Of a stretch of DNA of 5,434 nt, positions 1 through 5,337 are shown piece by piece. The notes beneath the pieces were generated by a model. That model had not been told where the DNA came from and did no database searches. It saw only the letters and a list, made by a program, of their open reading frames with translations. This stretch comes from Betaproteobacteria bacterium (GTDB taxonomy: Bacteria; Pseudomonadota; Gammaproteobacteria; Burkholderiales; Gallionellaceae), in assembly GCA_028871775.1 (NCBI GenBank), contig JAGWMH010000132.1:1-5434 (forward strand), given 5' to 3'. The translations under genes and the position numbers were made by a program. Position 1 is the first letter of the stretch. Each line of letters opens with the position of its first letter.

Positions 1-1
1 C

Positions 2-55
2 AATGGGGGCGGCATCGTTTATGTACAGATCAATAATTATGGAAACGCGGAATAA
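2..55 (+). CDS. Possible 3' end of a gene entering from the left
   Basis: The frame beginning at base 2 is open from the window edge and reads NGGGIVYVQINNYGNAE before a TAA stop. The composition looks like an ordinary protein C-terminus, but 17 residues are far too few to name a family. The last four codons and the stop (from base 41) lie inside the terminal inverted repeat of the MITE-like element. If the gene is real, the insertion replaced its original 3' end. The other two plus frames also stay open for a short way, so this is only a plausible partial gene. Sequence to the left of the window would settle it. Confidence 0.3.
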   Translation, partial: NGGGIVYVQINNYGNAE

Positions 56-194
56 GAGTATGTCATCGCGAGAATAAGCCGTTAGCCGCGAGCGAAGCGT
101 GGCGGGAAGCGACGTGGCGATCCACAACTATGTGGACTTCCTGGATTGCTTCGCTGCGCTCGCAATGACGGTTCTGGGCCTATTCAGCGTTTCC
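41..194 (+). mobile_element. MITE-like element, copy 1
   Basis: This is a 154-bp non-coding element. Its ends are inverted repeats: GGAAACGCGGAATAAG at 41-56 against CCTATTCAGCGTTTCC at 179-194. TTAT lies directly outside each end (37-40 and 195-198), which looks like a 4-bp target-site duplication. Inside are nested inverted repeats: GTCATCGCGAG near 62-72 pairs imperfectly with CTCGCAATGAC near 159-169, and TCCACA-ACTA-TGTGGA (121-136) is a perfect hairpin. A second copy lies inverted at 967-1125. Over 77 bp (58-134 against 1034-1110) the two differ at two positions, and a 31-bp block (141-171 against 990-1020) is identical. No transposase is encoded, so any movement would have to be driven in trans. 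The MITE reading is inference; the repeats are directly visible. Confidence 0.72.
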
Positions 195-256
195 TTATTA
201 ATACACCACATCATGGTCGCCGATGTTCAGTGGAATGATCCGGTGCCCGAAAAATC

Positions 257-273
257 ATGTTGCGCTGCAACAT
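257..273. other. Perfect 7-bp-stem hairpin in the intergenic region
   Basis: ATGTTGC-GCT-GCAACAT is a perfect inverted repeat with a 3-base loop. Read on the minus strand it is followed by GATTTTT, which resembles a weak intrinsic terminator, but no minus-strand gene ends here. It may instead be an operator or a relic. On the plus strand it lies about 130 bases before the orphan gene at 406 and has no following T-tract. Confidence 0.35.
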
Positions 274-301
274 CAAATCAACCAGAATCCGGACAGTAAA
301 G

Positions 302-384
302 CTGACTCCAGTTCCCGGAGGTACAGCGCTGCCGCCCGAGAGCACGCTGACCCAGTCAGTTTGAGCAGTACCATGCCTTGGTAA
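302..384 (+). promoter_or_regulatory. Possible structured 5' leader of the orphan gene
   Basis: Several complementary segments lie within about 85 bases directly before the ribosome binding site. CTGACT (302-307) pairs with AGTCAG (354-359) and encloses CAGCG (324-328) paired with CGCTG (345-349). TACCA (369-373) and TGGTA (379-383) form a 5-bp hairpin. GGTAC (319-323) is also complementary to GTACC (368-372), which would compete with that last hairpin. Mutually exclusive pairings of this kind are what an attenuator or riboswitch-like leader would show, but short stems are common by chance. No known riboswitch core was recognised. I saw no clear sigma-70 promoter in 195-300. Confidence 0.28.
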
Positions 385-405
385 CTTCGAACAGGAGAGT
401 AAATC

Positions 406-906
406 ATGATCCGCAATCCGATTGACATCGCCAGCCGCACCAGCCCGGAACTATCCATCCTCATCGAAAGCATCGTCAACCAGCTGGACTCCGACGAGCC
501 GGTAACGCTTGCCACGGTCCGCTCATTCATCGAACATGAACTGCCTGCCGAACTCAGCGAAGACGAACACCTGCACCACTTCGACACTTTCGAATCGCTC
601 ATCGACGAGCTGGATGCGCTGATCGAAGGGTTCGGAGAGTCGGCGGCGGCGATCGATTTCGTCTCGATCTATGCCAGTGAACCGCTGTCGCGGGCGATAG
701 AGATCATCGTAAGCGACGAGAACCGGGAAAACCCGCCCACCCTCGCAACGATCAGGGATGCGCTGGCCAGCGGCCTGTCCGCCCGCCTGATCGGCGACGG
801 TGTTCTGGAAGAGGATGAGGCCGACATGCTGATGCCCGAAATCGAAGAGCTGATCGACCGTTTCGGCGACGAGGCCCTGGCAGAGGAATTCCTGCGCTAC
901 GAGTAG
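406..906 (+). CDS. Acidic internally duplicated protein, function unknown
   Basis: This encodes 166 residues and I do not recognise the family. The start ATG at 406 has a good Shine-Dalgarno, AGGAG at 393-397, eight bases upstream. The protein is strongly acidic and has no signal peptide, membrane segment, cysteine cluster or nucleotide-binding motif. It is a tandem duplication: residues 13-88 align with 91-165 at an offset of 78, changing to 77 after one gap. Matching anchors are TLATVR (34-39) with TLATIR (112-117), and LIEGFG (72-77) with LIDRFG (149-154). Each half looks helical, with leucine/isoleucine spacing and glutamate/aspartate surfaces. The gene stands alone between two inverted MITE-like copies and is transcribed opposite to the other main genes. 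An acidic two-repeat helical protein could be a binding or adaptor protein, but that is speculation. Confidence 0.82.
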   Translation: MIRNPIDIASRTSPELSILIESIVNQLDSDEPVTLATVRSFIEHELPAELSEDEHLHHFDTFESLIDELDALIEGFGESAAAIDFVSIYASEPLSRAIEIIVSDENRENPPTLATIRDALASGLSARLIGDGVLEEDEADMLMPEIEELIDRFGDEALAEEFLRYE

Positions 907-966
907 CGAAGCTGATCCGGCATGGCAGCAGCCACCTATACTGCCGCGCGTTGATCATGGATTTAG

Positions 967-1125
967 GGAAATGCTGAACAAGCCTAAGGCCGTCATTGCG
1001 AGCGCAGCGAAGCAATCCAGAAAGCCTCATGGACACATAGTTCTGGATCGCCACGTCGCTTTCCGCCACGCTTCGCTCGCGGCTAACGGCTTATTCTCGC
1101 GATGACATACTTATTCAGCGTTTCC
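967..1125 (-). mobile_element. MITE-like element, copy 2 (inverted)
   Basis: This 159-bp element is the inverted relative of copy 1. Its ends are GGAAATGCTGAACAAG (967-982) and CTTATTCAGCGTTTCC (1110-1125), which match as inverted repeats at 14 of 16 positions. The flanks TTAG (963-966) and TCAG (1126-1129) agree at three of four bases, so a target duplication is only suggestive. Internally, CGTCATTGCGAG pairs with CTCGCGATGAC, so the whole unit can fold into a long imperfect hairpin. Its right end runs into the toxin gene on the minus strand and carries that gene's TGA stop (1115-1117). No open frame inside looks like a real gene. Confidence 0.72.
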
Positions 1126-1552
1126 TCAGCATTTTCATGAATTGATCGGCGGTCATGATGGGACAGACAAACCGGCCGGCGAGGCTCAGCAGATCCTGGT
1201 CACCGGTAACCAGGTATTTTGCCTTGCCCGCGACGGCAAGTTGCAGAAAAGGCAAGTCAAATACGTCGCGGCAGGCGGGTGTTGCGGGTGGCCTGTCGGG
1301 CATGCGCACCGTGGTGCAATAGGGCAGATAGTCGGCAAGCAGCTCCTGCTGTTCTGCGGCTGAGAGTTTGAATCTCGGGTATGCGAGCACACGTATAAGT
1401 TCTGCGGCAGTGACGGCTGACACCAGCGGCTGGCAGTGATTGCCCTGCCATGCATGCCGCAGTGGCGCCAGCCGACTCTCGGCAAATACCAGCGCGGACA
1501 GCACCAGATTGGTGTCGATCACCACGCGTGGCAGGCGTGTTGAACGGGTCAT
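1115..1552 (-). CDS. vapC: PIN-domain ribonuclease toxin, VapC-like
   Basis: The 145-residue protein resembles the PIN-family toxin components grouped in COG1569. In that class the toxin is a Mg2+-dependent endoribonuclease that cleaves RNA and halts growth unless its antitoxin binds it. The acidic active-site positions are visible: D13 in VVIDTNLVLSAL, E51 in TAAELIRVL, D96 and D99 in CRDVFDLPFLQLA, and D118 in LVTGDQDLL. The gene looks catalytically intact. The start overlaps the antitoxin stop by ATGA (1549-1552) with only a weak Shine-Dalgarno, so translation is probably coupled. The final residues (RKR) and the stop codon lie inside a MITE-like terminal repeat, so the native C-terminus may have been slightly altered. 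The RNA target cannot be read from sequence, and the symbol is used in the broad sense. Confidence 0.87.
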   Translation of the reverse strand: MTRSTRLPRVVIDTNLVLSALVFAESRLAPLRHAWQGNHCQPLVSAVTAAELIRVLAYPRFKLSAAEQQELLADYLPYCTTVRMPDRPPATPACRDVFDLPFLQLAVAGKAKYLVTGDQDLLSLAGRFVCPIMTADQFMKMLRKR

Positions 1553-1797
1553 TTCTTGCGTGAATTTTTAGCTGCAGCGGGTTTTCGCGCCCATGCGACC
1601 GCATCGGCAATGTCCTGCTCGCTCAAGTCCAGCTCGGCCAGTTTGGCGCGCACGGCGTCGCCACGCTGAATGCGCACCGGGGTGAGCACGATCTGGCCGT
1701 TGCGGGCTTCCACGTCGTAGTATTCCGCCGTGCCGACGGCGGCCGTCACGCTCTTGGGCAGGGTGAGCTGATTCTTGGAGGTCATCTTGGCAAGCAT
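1549..1797 (-). CDS. vapB: AbrB/MazE/SpoVT-type antitoxin, VapB-like
   Basis: This 82-residue antitoxin is paired with the PIN toxin immediately downstream. Residues about 5-42 form a swapped-hairpin AbrB-type DNA-binding domain: MTSKNQLTLPKSV, followed by the YYDVEARNGQIVLTPV strand pair. The remaining part (about 43-82) is a charged helical tail with ALA/LAEL spacing and a basic end. In this class that tail neutralises the toxin, while the N-terminus binds the operon's own promoter. The start at 1797 has GGA eight bases upstream (1806-1808). Met5 is an alternative start that would still keep the domain whole. The family assignment is clear, but repression is inferred from the family and from the palindrome in front of the gene. 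Confidence 0.87.
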   Translation of the reverse strand: MLAKMTSKNQLTLPKSVTAAVGTAEYYDVEARNGQIVLTPVRIQRGDAVRAKLAELDLSEQDIADAVAWARKPAAAKNSRKK

Positions 1798-1849
1798 GGC
1801 AAATTTCCAATTGGCAAAAGTAAGGAATTCTTACTTTATGCCATTTGCC
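1798..1849 (-). promoter_or_regulatory. Palindromic operator region of the toxin-antitoxin operon
   Basis: The gap between ald and vapB holds nested inverted repeats. AAAGTAAG (1817-1824) mirrors CTTACTTT (1830-1837) around a centre at 1827, giving a 21-bp palindrome with one imperfect pair. GGCAAAT (1798-1804) mirrors ATTTGCC (1843-1849). CCAATTGG (1807-1814) is a third small palindrome. AbrB-type antitoxins are known to bind such sites to repress their own operons, so this is a likely autoregulatory operator overlapping the promoter. No convincing -35/-10 pair could be fixed. The AT-rich hairpin followed by TTTTG could also weakly terminate ald transcription. Confidence 0.5.
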
Positions 1850-1874
1850 GCTAACAATCAAGCAGCAGGGCAAG

Positions 1875-2990
1875 TCAGTCGATCATGGATTCCGCCGGGT
1901 GATAGCCCAGGCCGAATGCCTCGGCGACTTTCCTGTGCGTTACTTTTCCGCCAACGATGTTGAGTCCCTTCAGCAGCGCCGGAGATCCCCTGAGCGCATG
2001 CCGGTATCCCTTTTTTGCCAGTTGCAGCACATAGGGCAGGGTGGCGTTGGTCAGCGCCAGCGTCGAGGTGATCGGCACGCCGCCGGGCATGTTGGCCACG
2101 CCGTAGTGAATGACGCCCTCGACGATGAACGTCGGGTTTTCGTGCGTGGTCGGATGCATCGTCTCGACACAGCCGCCCTGGTCGATGGAGACATCCACGA
2201 TCACCGCCCCCTTGCGCATGATATTGATGTCTTCGCGGCGGATCAGTTTGGGCGCGACGGCTCCGTGCACCAGCACCGCGCCGATGACCAGATCGGCGCG
2301 GGCGATCTGCTTCAGCAGCGTATGCCGGTCCGAAAATATCAGCTGCACGTTGGCGGGCATCACATCGCTGAGATAGCGCAGCCTCTCCAGCGAGACATCG
2401 AGGATGACGACACTGGCGCCCAGCCCGGCCGCCATTTTTGCCGCATTCACGCCGACCACGCCGCCGCCGAGTATCACCACCCTGGCGGGCGGCACGCCCG
2501 GCACGCCGCCGAGCAATATGCCGCGCCCGCCGTAGAGTTTCTCCAGATATTTGGCGCCCTCCTGCACCGCCATGCGCCCGGCCACTTCCGACATGGGTGT
2601 CAGCAACGGCAGTTCGCGCGACGGCAGCTCGACCGTTTCATAGGCGATGCACACCGCGCCGGAAGCCATGTGTGCCCTGGTCAATTGCTCGCTTGCGGCG
2701 AAATGAAAGTAGGTGAAAATAACCTGGCCGGGCCTGATGTGTTCCCATTCCGACTCGATCGGTTCCTTCACTTTCACGATCAGGTCGGCTTCCGCCCACA
2801 CTGCAGCGGCCTTCCTTGCGATCTGCGCGCCTGCCGCCAGATACAGCGCATCGCTGAACCCGCTGCCCAAGCCTGCTCCCTCTTCCACGATGACCGTGTG
2901 CCCGGCCGATGCCAGCGCCTCCGCCCCCGCCGGAACCAAAGCGACGCGGTTTTCATTGGTCTTGATTTCTTTTGGAATGCCGATTTTCAT
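1875..2990 (-). CDS. ald: Alanine dehydrogenase (NAD-dependent)
   Basis: This cytosolic enzyme interconverts L-alanine and pyruvate plus ammonia with NAD. Its 371 residues are the usual full length. The N-terminal part has [20 protein letters not shown] with substrate-binding R15, K75 in IVKVKEP and catalytic H96 in TYFHFA. The Rossmann domain has [10 protein letters not shown] (171-180), and D198 at the end of the second strand suits NAD rather than NADP. D270 in VSIDQGGC is the second catalytic residue. These positions agree with the numbering known for the family. The start is well supported by AGAGGT (minus strand, 2996-3001) five bases upstream. Vapour-thin linkage to neighbours is likely: the vapBC pair is 77 bases downstream with its own operator, and the region upstream is a repeat block shared with pncA. 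No frameshift or missing residue was seen. Confidence 0.96.
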   Translation of the reverse strand: MKIGIPKEIKTNENRVALVPAGAEALASAGHTVIVEEGAGLGSGFSDALYLAAGAQIARKAAAVWAEADLIVKVKEPIESEWEHIRPGQVIFTYFHFAASEQLTRAHMASGAVCIAYETVELPSRELPLLTPMSEVAGRMAVQEGAKYLEKLYGGRGILLGGVPGVPPARVVILGGGVVGVNAAKMAAGLGASVVILDVSLERLRYLSDVMPANVQLIFSDRHTLLKQIARADLVIGAVLVHGAVAPKLIRREDINIMRKGAVIVDVSIDQGGCVETMHPTTHENPTFIVEGVIHYGVANMPGGVPITSTLALTNATLPYVLQLAKKGYRHALRGSPALLKGLNIVGGKVTHRKVAEAFGLGYHPAESMID

Positions 2991-3020
2991 TGGTGACCTC
3001 TGTAAGCTGTTTAATCAGGA

Positions 3021-3088
3021 TTATCCATTAACCAGGTTGAGCGTGCTGGCACAATTAACTCCTTTGACCAGAACAGTCCACAAGCATT
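3021..3088 (-). repeat. Upstream block A, shared with pncA
   Basis: This stretch ahead of ald aligns with 5271-5337 ahead of pncA, in the same orientation relative to the gene. Strongly matching parts are TAATGGAT (minus strand, near 3024-3031), GTCAGC/GCCAGC, and CTGTTCTGGT (near 3067-3076). Most substitutions are transitions, with one or two small indels. The match continues through the adjoining CATTGCGAGG repeat up to about 3126. The block does not encode a conserved peptide, because an indel breaks the frame and one copy has a stop. It may be a shared promoter region or the flank of a larger mobile repeat. Confidence 0.65.
3027..3054 (-). promoter_or_regulatory. ald: Candidate ald promoter
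   Basis: On the minus strand TTGTGC (3049-3054) and GTTAAT (3027-3032) are separated by 16 bases. Both hexamers and the spacing are kept in the related block before pncA. Transcription would start near 3020, giving a leader of about 30 bases with the AGAGGT ribosome site in it. The hexamers are weak matches to sigma-70 consensus, so the support is mainly conservation between the two copies. Confidence 0.3.
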
Positions 3089-3178
3089 GTCATTGCGAGG
3101 CCCGCAGGGCCGTGGCAATCCAGTCATGCACAGCACAAAACCAAAACCTCTGGATTGCTTCGCTATGCTCGCAATGAC
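3089..3178. repeat. CATTGCGAG hairpin repeat, copy 3
   Basis: This 90-bp unit begins GTCATTGCGAG (3089-3099) and ends with the perfect inverse CTCGCAATGAC (3168-3178). A second arm pair lies inside it: GCAATCCAG (3115-3123) mirrors CTGGATTGC (3150-3158). It can therefore fold into a long two-part hairpin. Its left arm (GAGGCCCGCAGGGCC) is the same as in copy 4 at 5338, while its right arm resembles the inner end of the MITE-like copies at 41 and 967. It lacks their GGAAACGCTGAAT termini, so it is a related but different subtype. Confidence 0.7.
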
Positions 3179-3187
3179 GGCACTGAG

Positions 3188-3247
3188 CCTCTGGATTGCT
3201 TCGCTTCCTGCCACGCTTCGCTCGCAGCTAAAGGCTTCCATGCAATG
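3188..3247 (-). repeat. Degenerate fragment of the MITE-like element
   Basis: Read on the minus strand, this segment has CATTGCATGGAAGCC followed by GCGAGCGAAGCGTGGC, then GAAGCAATCCAG. It parallels the inner part of the elements at 41 and 967 (AGCCGTTAGC, GCGAGCGAAGCGTGGC, GATCCAG) with many changes. An 18-bp stretch (3188-3205) also repeats 3147-3164 directly. It appears to be a decayed copy next to, or recombined with, copy 3, and lies downstream of pncB in the same relative orientation that the other copies have to their genes. Confidence 0.55.
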
Positions 3248-3301
3248 ACGGTGTTTCATGACAATGATGCACCCATGGCTCGCTTTTCAAAACTTTAATT
3301 C

Positions 3302-3337
3302 GCGGGCCGCTTCGACAGGCTCAGTGCAGGCGCCCGC
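3302..3337 (-). terminator. Possible hairpin downstream of pncB
   Basis: GCGGGC (3302-3307) mirrors GCCCGC (3332-3337), starting three bases after the pncB stop on the minus strand. The loop of 24 bases contains TTCGACAGGCTCAG (3311-3324), the core of another widespread dispersed repeat. The sequence after the stem on the minus strand is GAATTAAAGTTTTG, not a true T-tract, so an intrinsic terminator is only a weak possibility. Confidence 0.35.
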
Positions 3338-3339
3338 TC

Positions 3340-4671
3340 TTACACTCCCCGGTCAACCTGCTCCGCGAGTCTGCGCAGCGCAGCGGCGATCTCCACCCGG
3401 TAATCATACGGTTCCTGCAGGCGGTGCAGCGGTTCCGGCAAGCGCGCCAGGTTGGCTGCCGCGTGGCTGCGGATGTCCACCAGTGTCGCGGCTGCGATGC
3501 GCTGTCCTGCGCGCATCACCGCTATCAGCAGCGGTTCGCCCGGCTGCGCGTCTCCTTCAACGGTCACGACATCCGATGCCATGCGGCCAGCGGCATCGTA
3601 GCTGCGGTACACCTGCTTGCGCCCGGGCCAGGTCTGCTTGCCTTCGGAACGCTTGCGGCGCGCCGTGCCGGCATATTCCTGCAGCTTGTAGGCGCAGTCG
3701 AGATAGGGCATGTCGCTCGAAGTGTCCATGCGCGTGCCGATGCCGAGGCCGTCCACCGGCGCGTTTGCAGCAAACATGTCGCGCAGCAGGTATTCGTCGA
3801 TATCGCCGCTGGCGAAGATGGTGACATGCTGGAGCCCGCCCGCATCCAGGATCTGCCGCACCTTGCGCGCATGATCGGCGAGGTCGCCGGAATCGATGCG
3901 TACGCCCTTGATACGGATGCCCTGCCGCTCCAGTTGCGGCGCGAGCGCCACCACCTTGCTCGCCGCCGCCTCGGTGTCGTAGGTGTCGATCAGCAGCACC
4001 ACGTTGTCCGGCTGGGCATGGGCGAAATGCTCGAAGGCCAGCGTCTCGTCACTATGGGCCTGCACGAAGGAATGCGCCATCGTGCCGAACAGCGGAATGC
4101 CGAATTGCATGCCCGCGAGCACGTTCGACGTGCCGGTAAAACCCGCGAGGTAACTGGCGCGCGCCGCGAGCAGCCCCGCTTCCGCGCCGTGGGCGCGGCG
4201 CAGCCCGAAATCCACCAGCAGCTTGTCCGGCGCCATCAGCACCATGCGCGCCGCCTTGGAGGCGATCAGCGTCTGGAAATGCAGCAGGTTGATGAGCCGC
4301 GTTTCCACCAGCTGCGCCTGCGCGATCGGCGCAGTCACGCGCAGGATCGGCTCATTCGGGAAGAACACCGTGCCTTCCGGCATCGCATGCACATCGCCGG
4401 TGAAGCGCAGCGTTTCGAGGCGGGCGAGAAATTCCCTGCTGAAGCGGCCGGTGGACGCCAGCCATGCCAGTTCTTCCGAAGAAAAATGCAAGCCTTCGAG
4501 AAATTCCAGTACCTGTTCGAGTCCCGCCGCCATCAGGAAACCGCGCCCGGGGCGCAGCTTGCGCACGAAGAATTCGAACACCGCGACCTCCTCCCTGCCG
4601 GAGTCGTGATAGCCCTGCAGCATGGTGAGCTGGTAGAGATCAGTCAGCAGCGCACTATTCGCCGGATTCAT
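3340..4671 (-). CDS. pncB: Nicotinate phosphoribosyltransferase
   Basis: The enzyme joins nicotinate to PRPP to give nicotinate mononucleotide, the entry step of the Preiss-Handler NAD route, using ATP hydrolysis to drive the reaction. At 443 residues it is of normal length. Typical blocks appear in order: NSALLTDLYQLTMLQGY (5-21), FEFFVRKLRPGRGFL (32-46), TVFFPNEPILRVTAP (101-115), DFGLRRAHGAEAG (154-166), GTSNVLAG (180-187), GTMAHSFV with the presumed phosphorylatable H200 (196-203), IDTYDT (228-233), GVRIDSGDL (256-264) and GLGIGTRM (308-315). The start overlaps the pncA stop by ATGA, and AGGG (4680-4683) lies eight bases before it, so the two are co-translated. No defects were seen. Confidence 0.95.
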   Translation of the reverse strand: MNPANSALLTDLYQLTMLQGYHDSGREEVAVFEFFVRKLRPGRGFLMAAGLEQVLEFLEGLHFSSEELAWLASTGRFSREFLARLETLRFTGDVHAMPEGTVFFPNEPILRVTAPIAQAQLVETRLINLLHFQTLIASKAARMVLMAPDKLLVDFGLRRAHGAEAGLLAARASYLAGFTGTSNVLAGMQFGIPLFGTMAHSFVQAHSDETLAFEHFAHAQPDNVVLLIDTYDTEAAASKVVALAPQLERQGIRIKGVRIDSGDLADHARKVRQILDAGGLQHVTIFASGDIDEYLLRDMFAANAPVDGLGIGTRMDTSSDMPYLDCAYKLQEYAGTARRKRSEGKQTWPGRKQVYRSYDAAGRMASDVVTVEGDAQPGEPLLIAVMRAGQRIAAATLVDIRSHAAANLARLPEPLHRLQEPYDYRVEIAAALRRLAEQVDRGV

Positions 4672-5264
4672 GCCGTGATCCCTTCGATGGTGATGCGCTG
4701 CGCGCCGAGGCTGAGCATTTCCGCTTCGGCGCGCTGCCCGTCGCCGGGCTGTACATCCACCGCACGCATCGCGTCGGCCAGCAACAATACCTTGTAACCA
4801 AGGCCTAGCGCATCGCGCACGGTGTTGAGCACGCAGTAGTCGGTGGCGAGCCCGCCGATGAACAGCCGACGGATGCTGGTGGAGTGCAGCAAAGAATCGA
4901 GCTCGGTGTCCTGAAACCCTGAATAGGCATCATAATCAACGGTGGTCGCCTTGGAAATGATCACGGCGGAAGACGGCAGCCGCAGTGCCGCCGCGAGCTC
5001 CGCGCCGCGCGTTCCAGCCACGCAATGCGGCGGCCATGGCCCGCCCTGCGCCTTGAACGAGCAATGCCGCTCGGGATGCCAGTCGCGCGTGGCATACACC
5101 GGCAGGTTTTGAAATGCGCGCAGATAGCGGTTCAGCGCCGGCACCACCTCGTCGCCGTGCGGTACCGCGAGGCTGCCGCCGGGCAGGAAATCATTCTGCA
5201 CATCCACGATCAGCAGCGCATCGCCCTGCTGTGGCTGCAAGTCATTCTGATTTGTTGTATTCAT
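4668..5264 (-). CDS. pncA: Nicotinamidase
   Basis: This 198-residue isochorismatase-fold hydrolase converts nicotinamide to nicotinate and ammonia, feeding the pncB product directly downstream. The catalytic triad is visible as D21 (LLIVDVQNDF), K105 (VIISKATTVDYDAYSGF) and C144 (GLATDYCVLNTVRDA). The metal site is visible as D61, H63 and H80, with H67 nearby (RDWHPERHCSF and GPWPPHCV). I chose ATG 5264, which leaves a short tail before the first core strand. The frame is open to 5342, but those extra 26 residues are translated from the repeat block and its ATG lies inside a CATTGCGAG repeat. The ribosome site is weak: TGGA at 5274-5277, nine bases upstream. First gene of a two-gene operon. 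Confidence 0.93.
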   Translation of the reverse strand: MNTTNQNDLQPQQGDALLIVDVQNDFLPGGSLAVPHGDEVVPALNRYLRAFQNLPVYATRDWHPERHCSFKAQGGPWPPHCVAGTRGAELAAALRLPSSAVIISKATTVDYDAYSGFQDTELDSLLHSTSIRRLFIGGLATDYCVLNTVRDALGLGYKVLLLADAMRAVDVQPGDGQRAEAEMLSLGAQRITIEGITA

Positions 5265-5270
5265 TCCAAA

Positions 5271-5337
5271 TAATCCATTAGCCAAACTGATCGCGCTGAC
5301 ACAAACCCATTTGTTTAACCAGAACAGCCCATAAAGC
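5271..5337 (-). repeat. Upstream block B, shared with ald
   Basis: This is the counterpart of the block at 3021-3088. On the minus strand both copies keep CTGTTCTGGT, the TTGTG...CAGC segment and CTAATGGAT/TTAATGGAT, then reach the start region of their gene. The distance from block to start codon differs: about 6 bases here and about 30 before ald. That difference argues against simple duplication of an entire 5' region. Confidence 0.65.
5277..5304 (-). promoter_or_regulatory. pncA: Candidate pncA promoter
   Basis: TTGTGT (5299-5304) and GCTAAT (5277-5282) on the minus strand have the same 16-base spacing as the pair before ald. If this is the promoter, transcription would begin near 5270, only about six bases before the chosen ATG, giving an almost leaderless mRNA. 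That is a real difficulty for the assignment. Confidence 0.22.

Noticed and set aside
99..299. Short open frame reading MAGSDVAIHNYVDFLDCFAALAMT
   Set aside because: It is translated from the MITE-like repeat itself. The same peptide-like pattern appears in the inverted copy near 1069, so it reflects the repeat, not a gene.
310..350. Slight resemblance of CCCGGAGG...CAGCGCTGCC to an S-adenosylhomocysteine riboswitch core
   Set aside because: The conserved GAGGAGCGCTGC order is interrupted, the partner segment is missing, and the downstream gene is not in that pathway.
752..1069. Minus-strand open frame starting in element copy 2
   Set aside because: It starts inside the repeat and then runs antisense to the orphan gene, with no domain.
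37..1129. One composite transposon spanning both elements with a common target duplication
   Set aside because: The outermost flanks (TTAT on the left, TCAG on the right) do not match each other. Copy 1 has its own matching flanks, so separate insertions are more likely.
1845..2996. Long plus-strand open frame (383 codons) opposite ald
   Set aside because: It is the antisense shadow of the well-supported alanine dehydrogenase. The product is rich in His, Arg and Gln with no recognisable domain, as expected from a GC-rich complementary frame.
3089..3247. Clustered CATTGCGAG repeats as a CRISPR array
   Set aside because: The copies are inverted and mosaic. There are no regular spacers of even length and no cas gene.
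3424..4797. Long plus-strand open frame (457 codons) opposite pncB and the end of pncA
   Set aside because: It is antisense to the phosphoribosyltransferase, has a His/Arg-rich composition and crosses a gene boundary. It is a codon-bias shadow.
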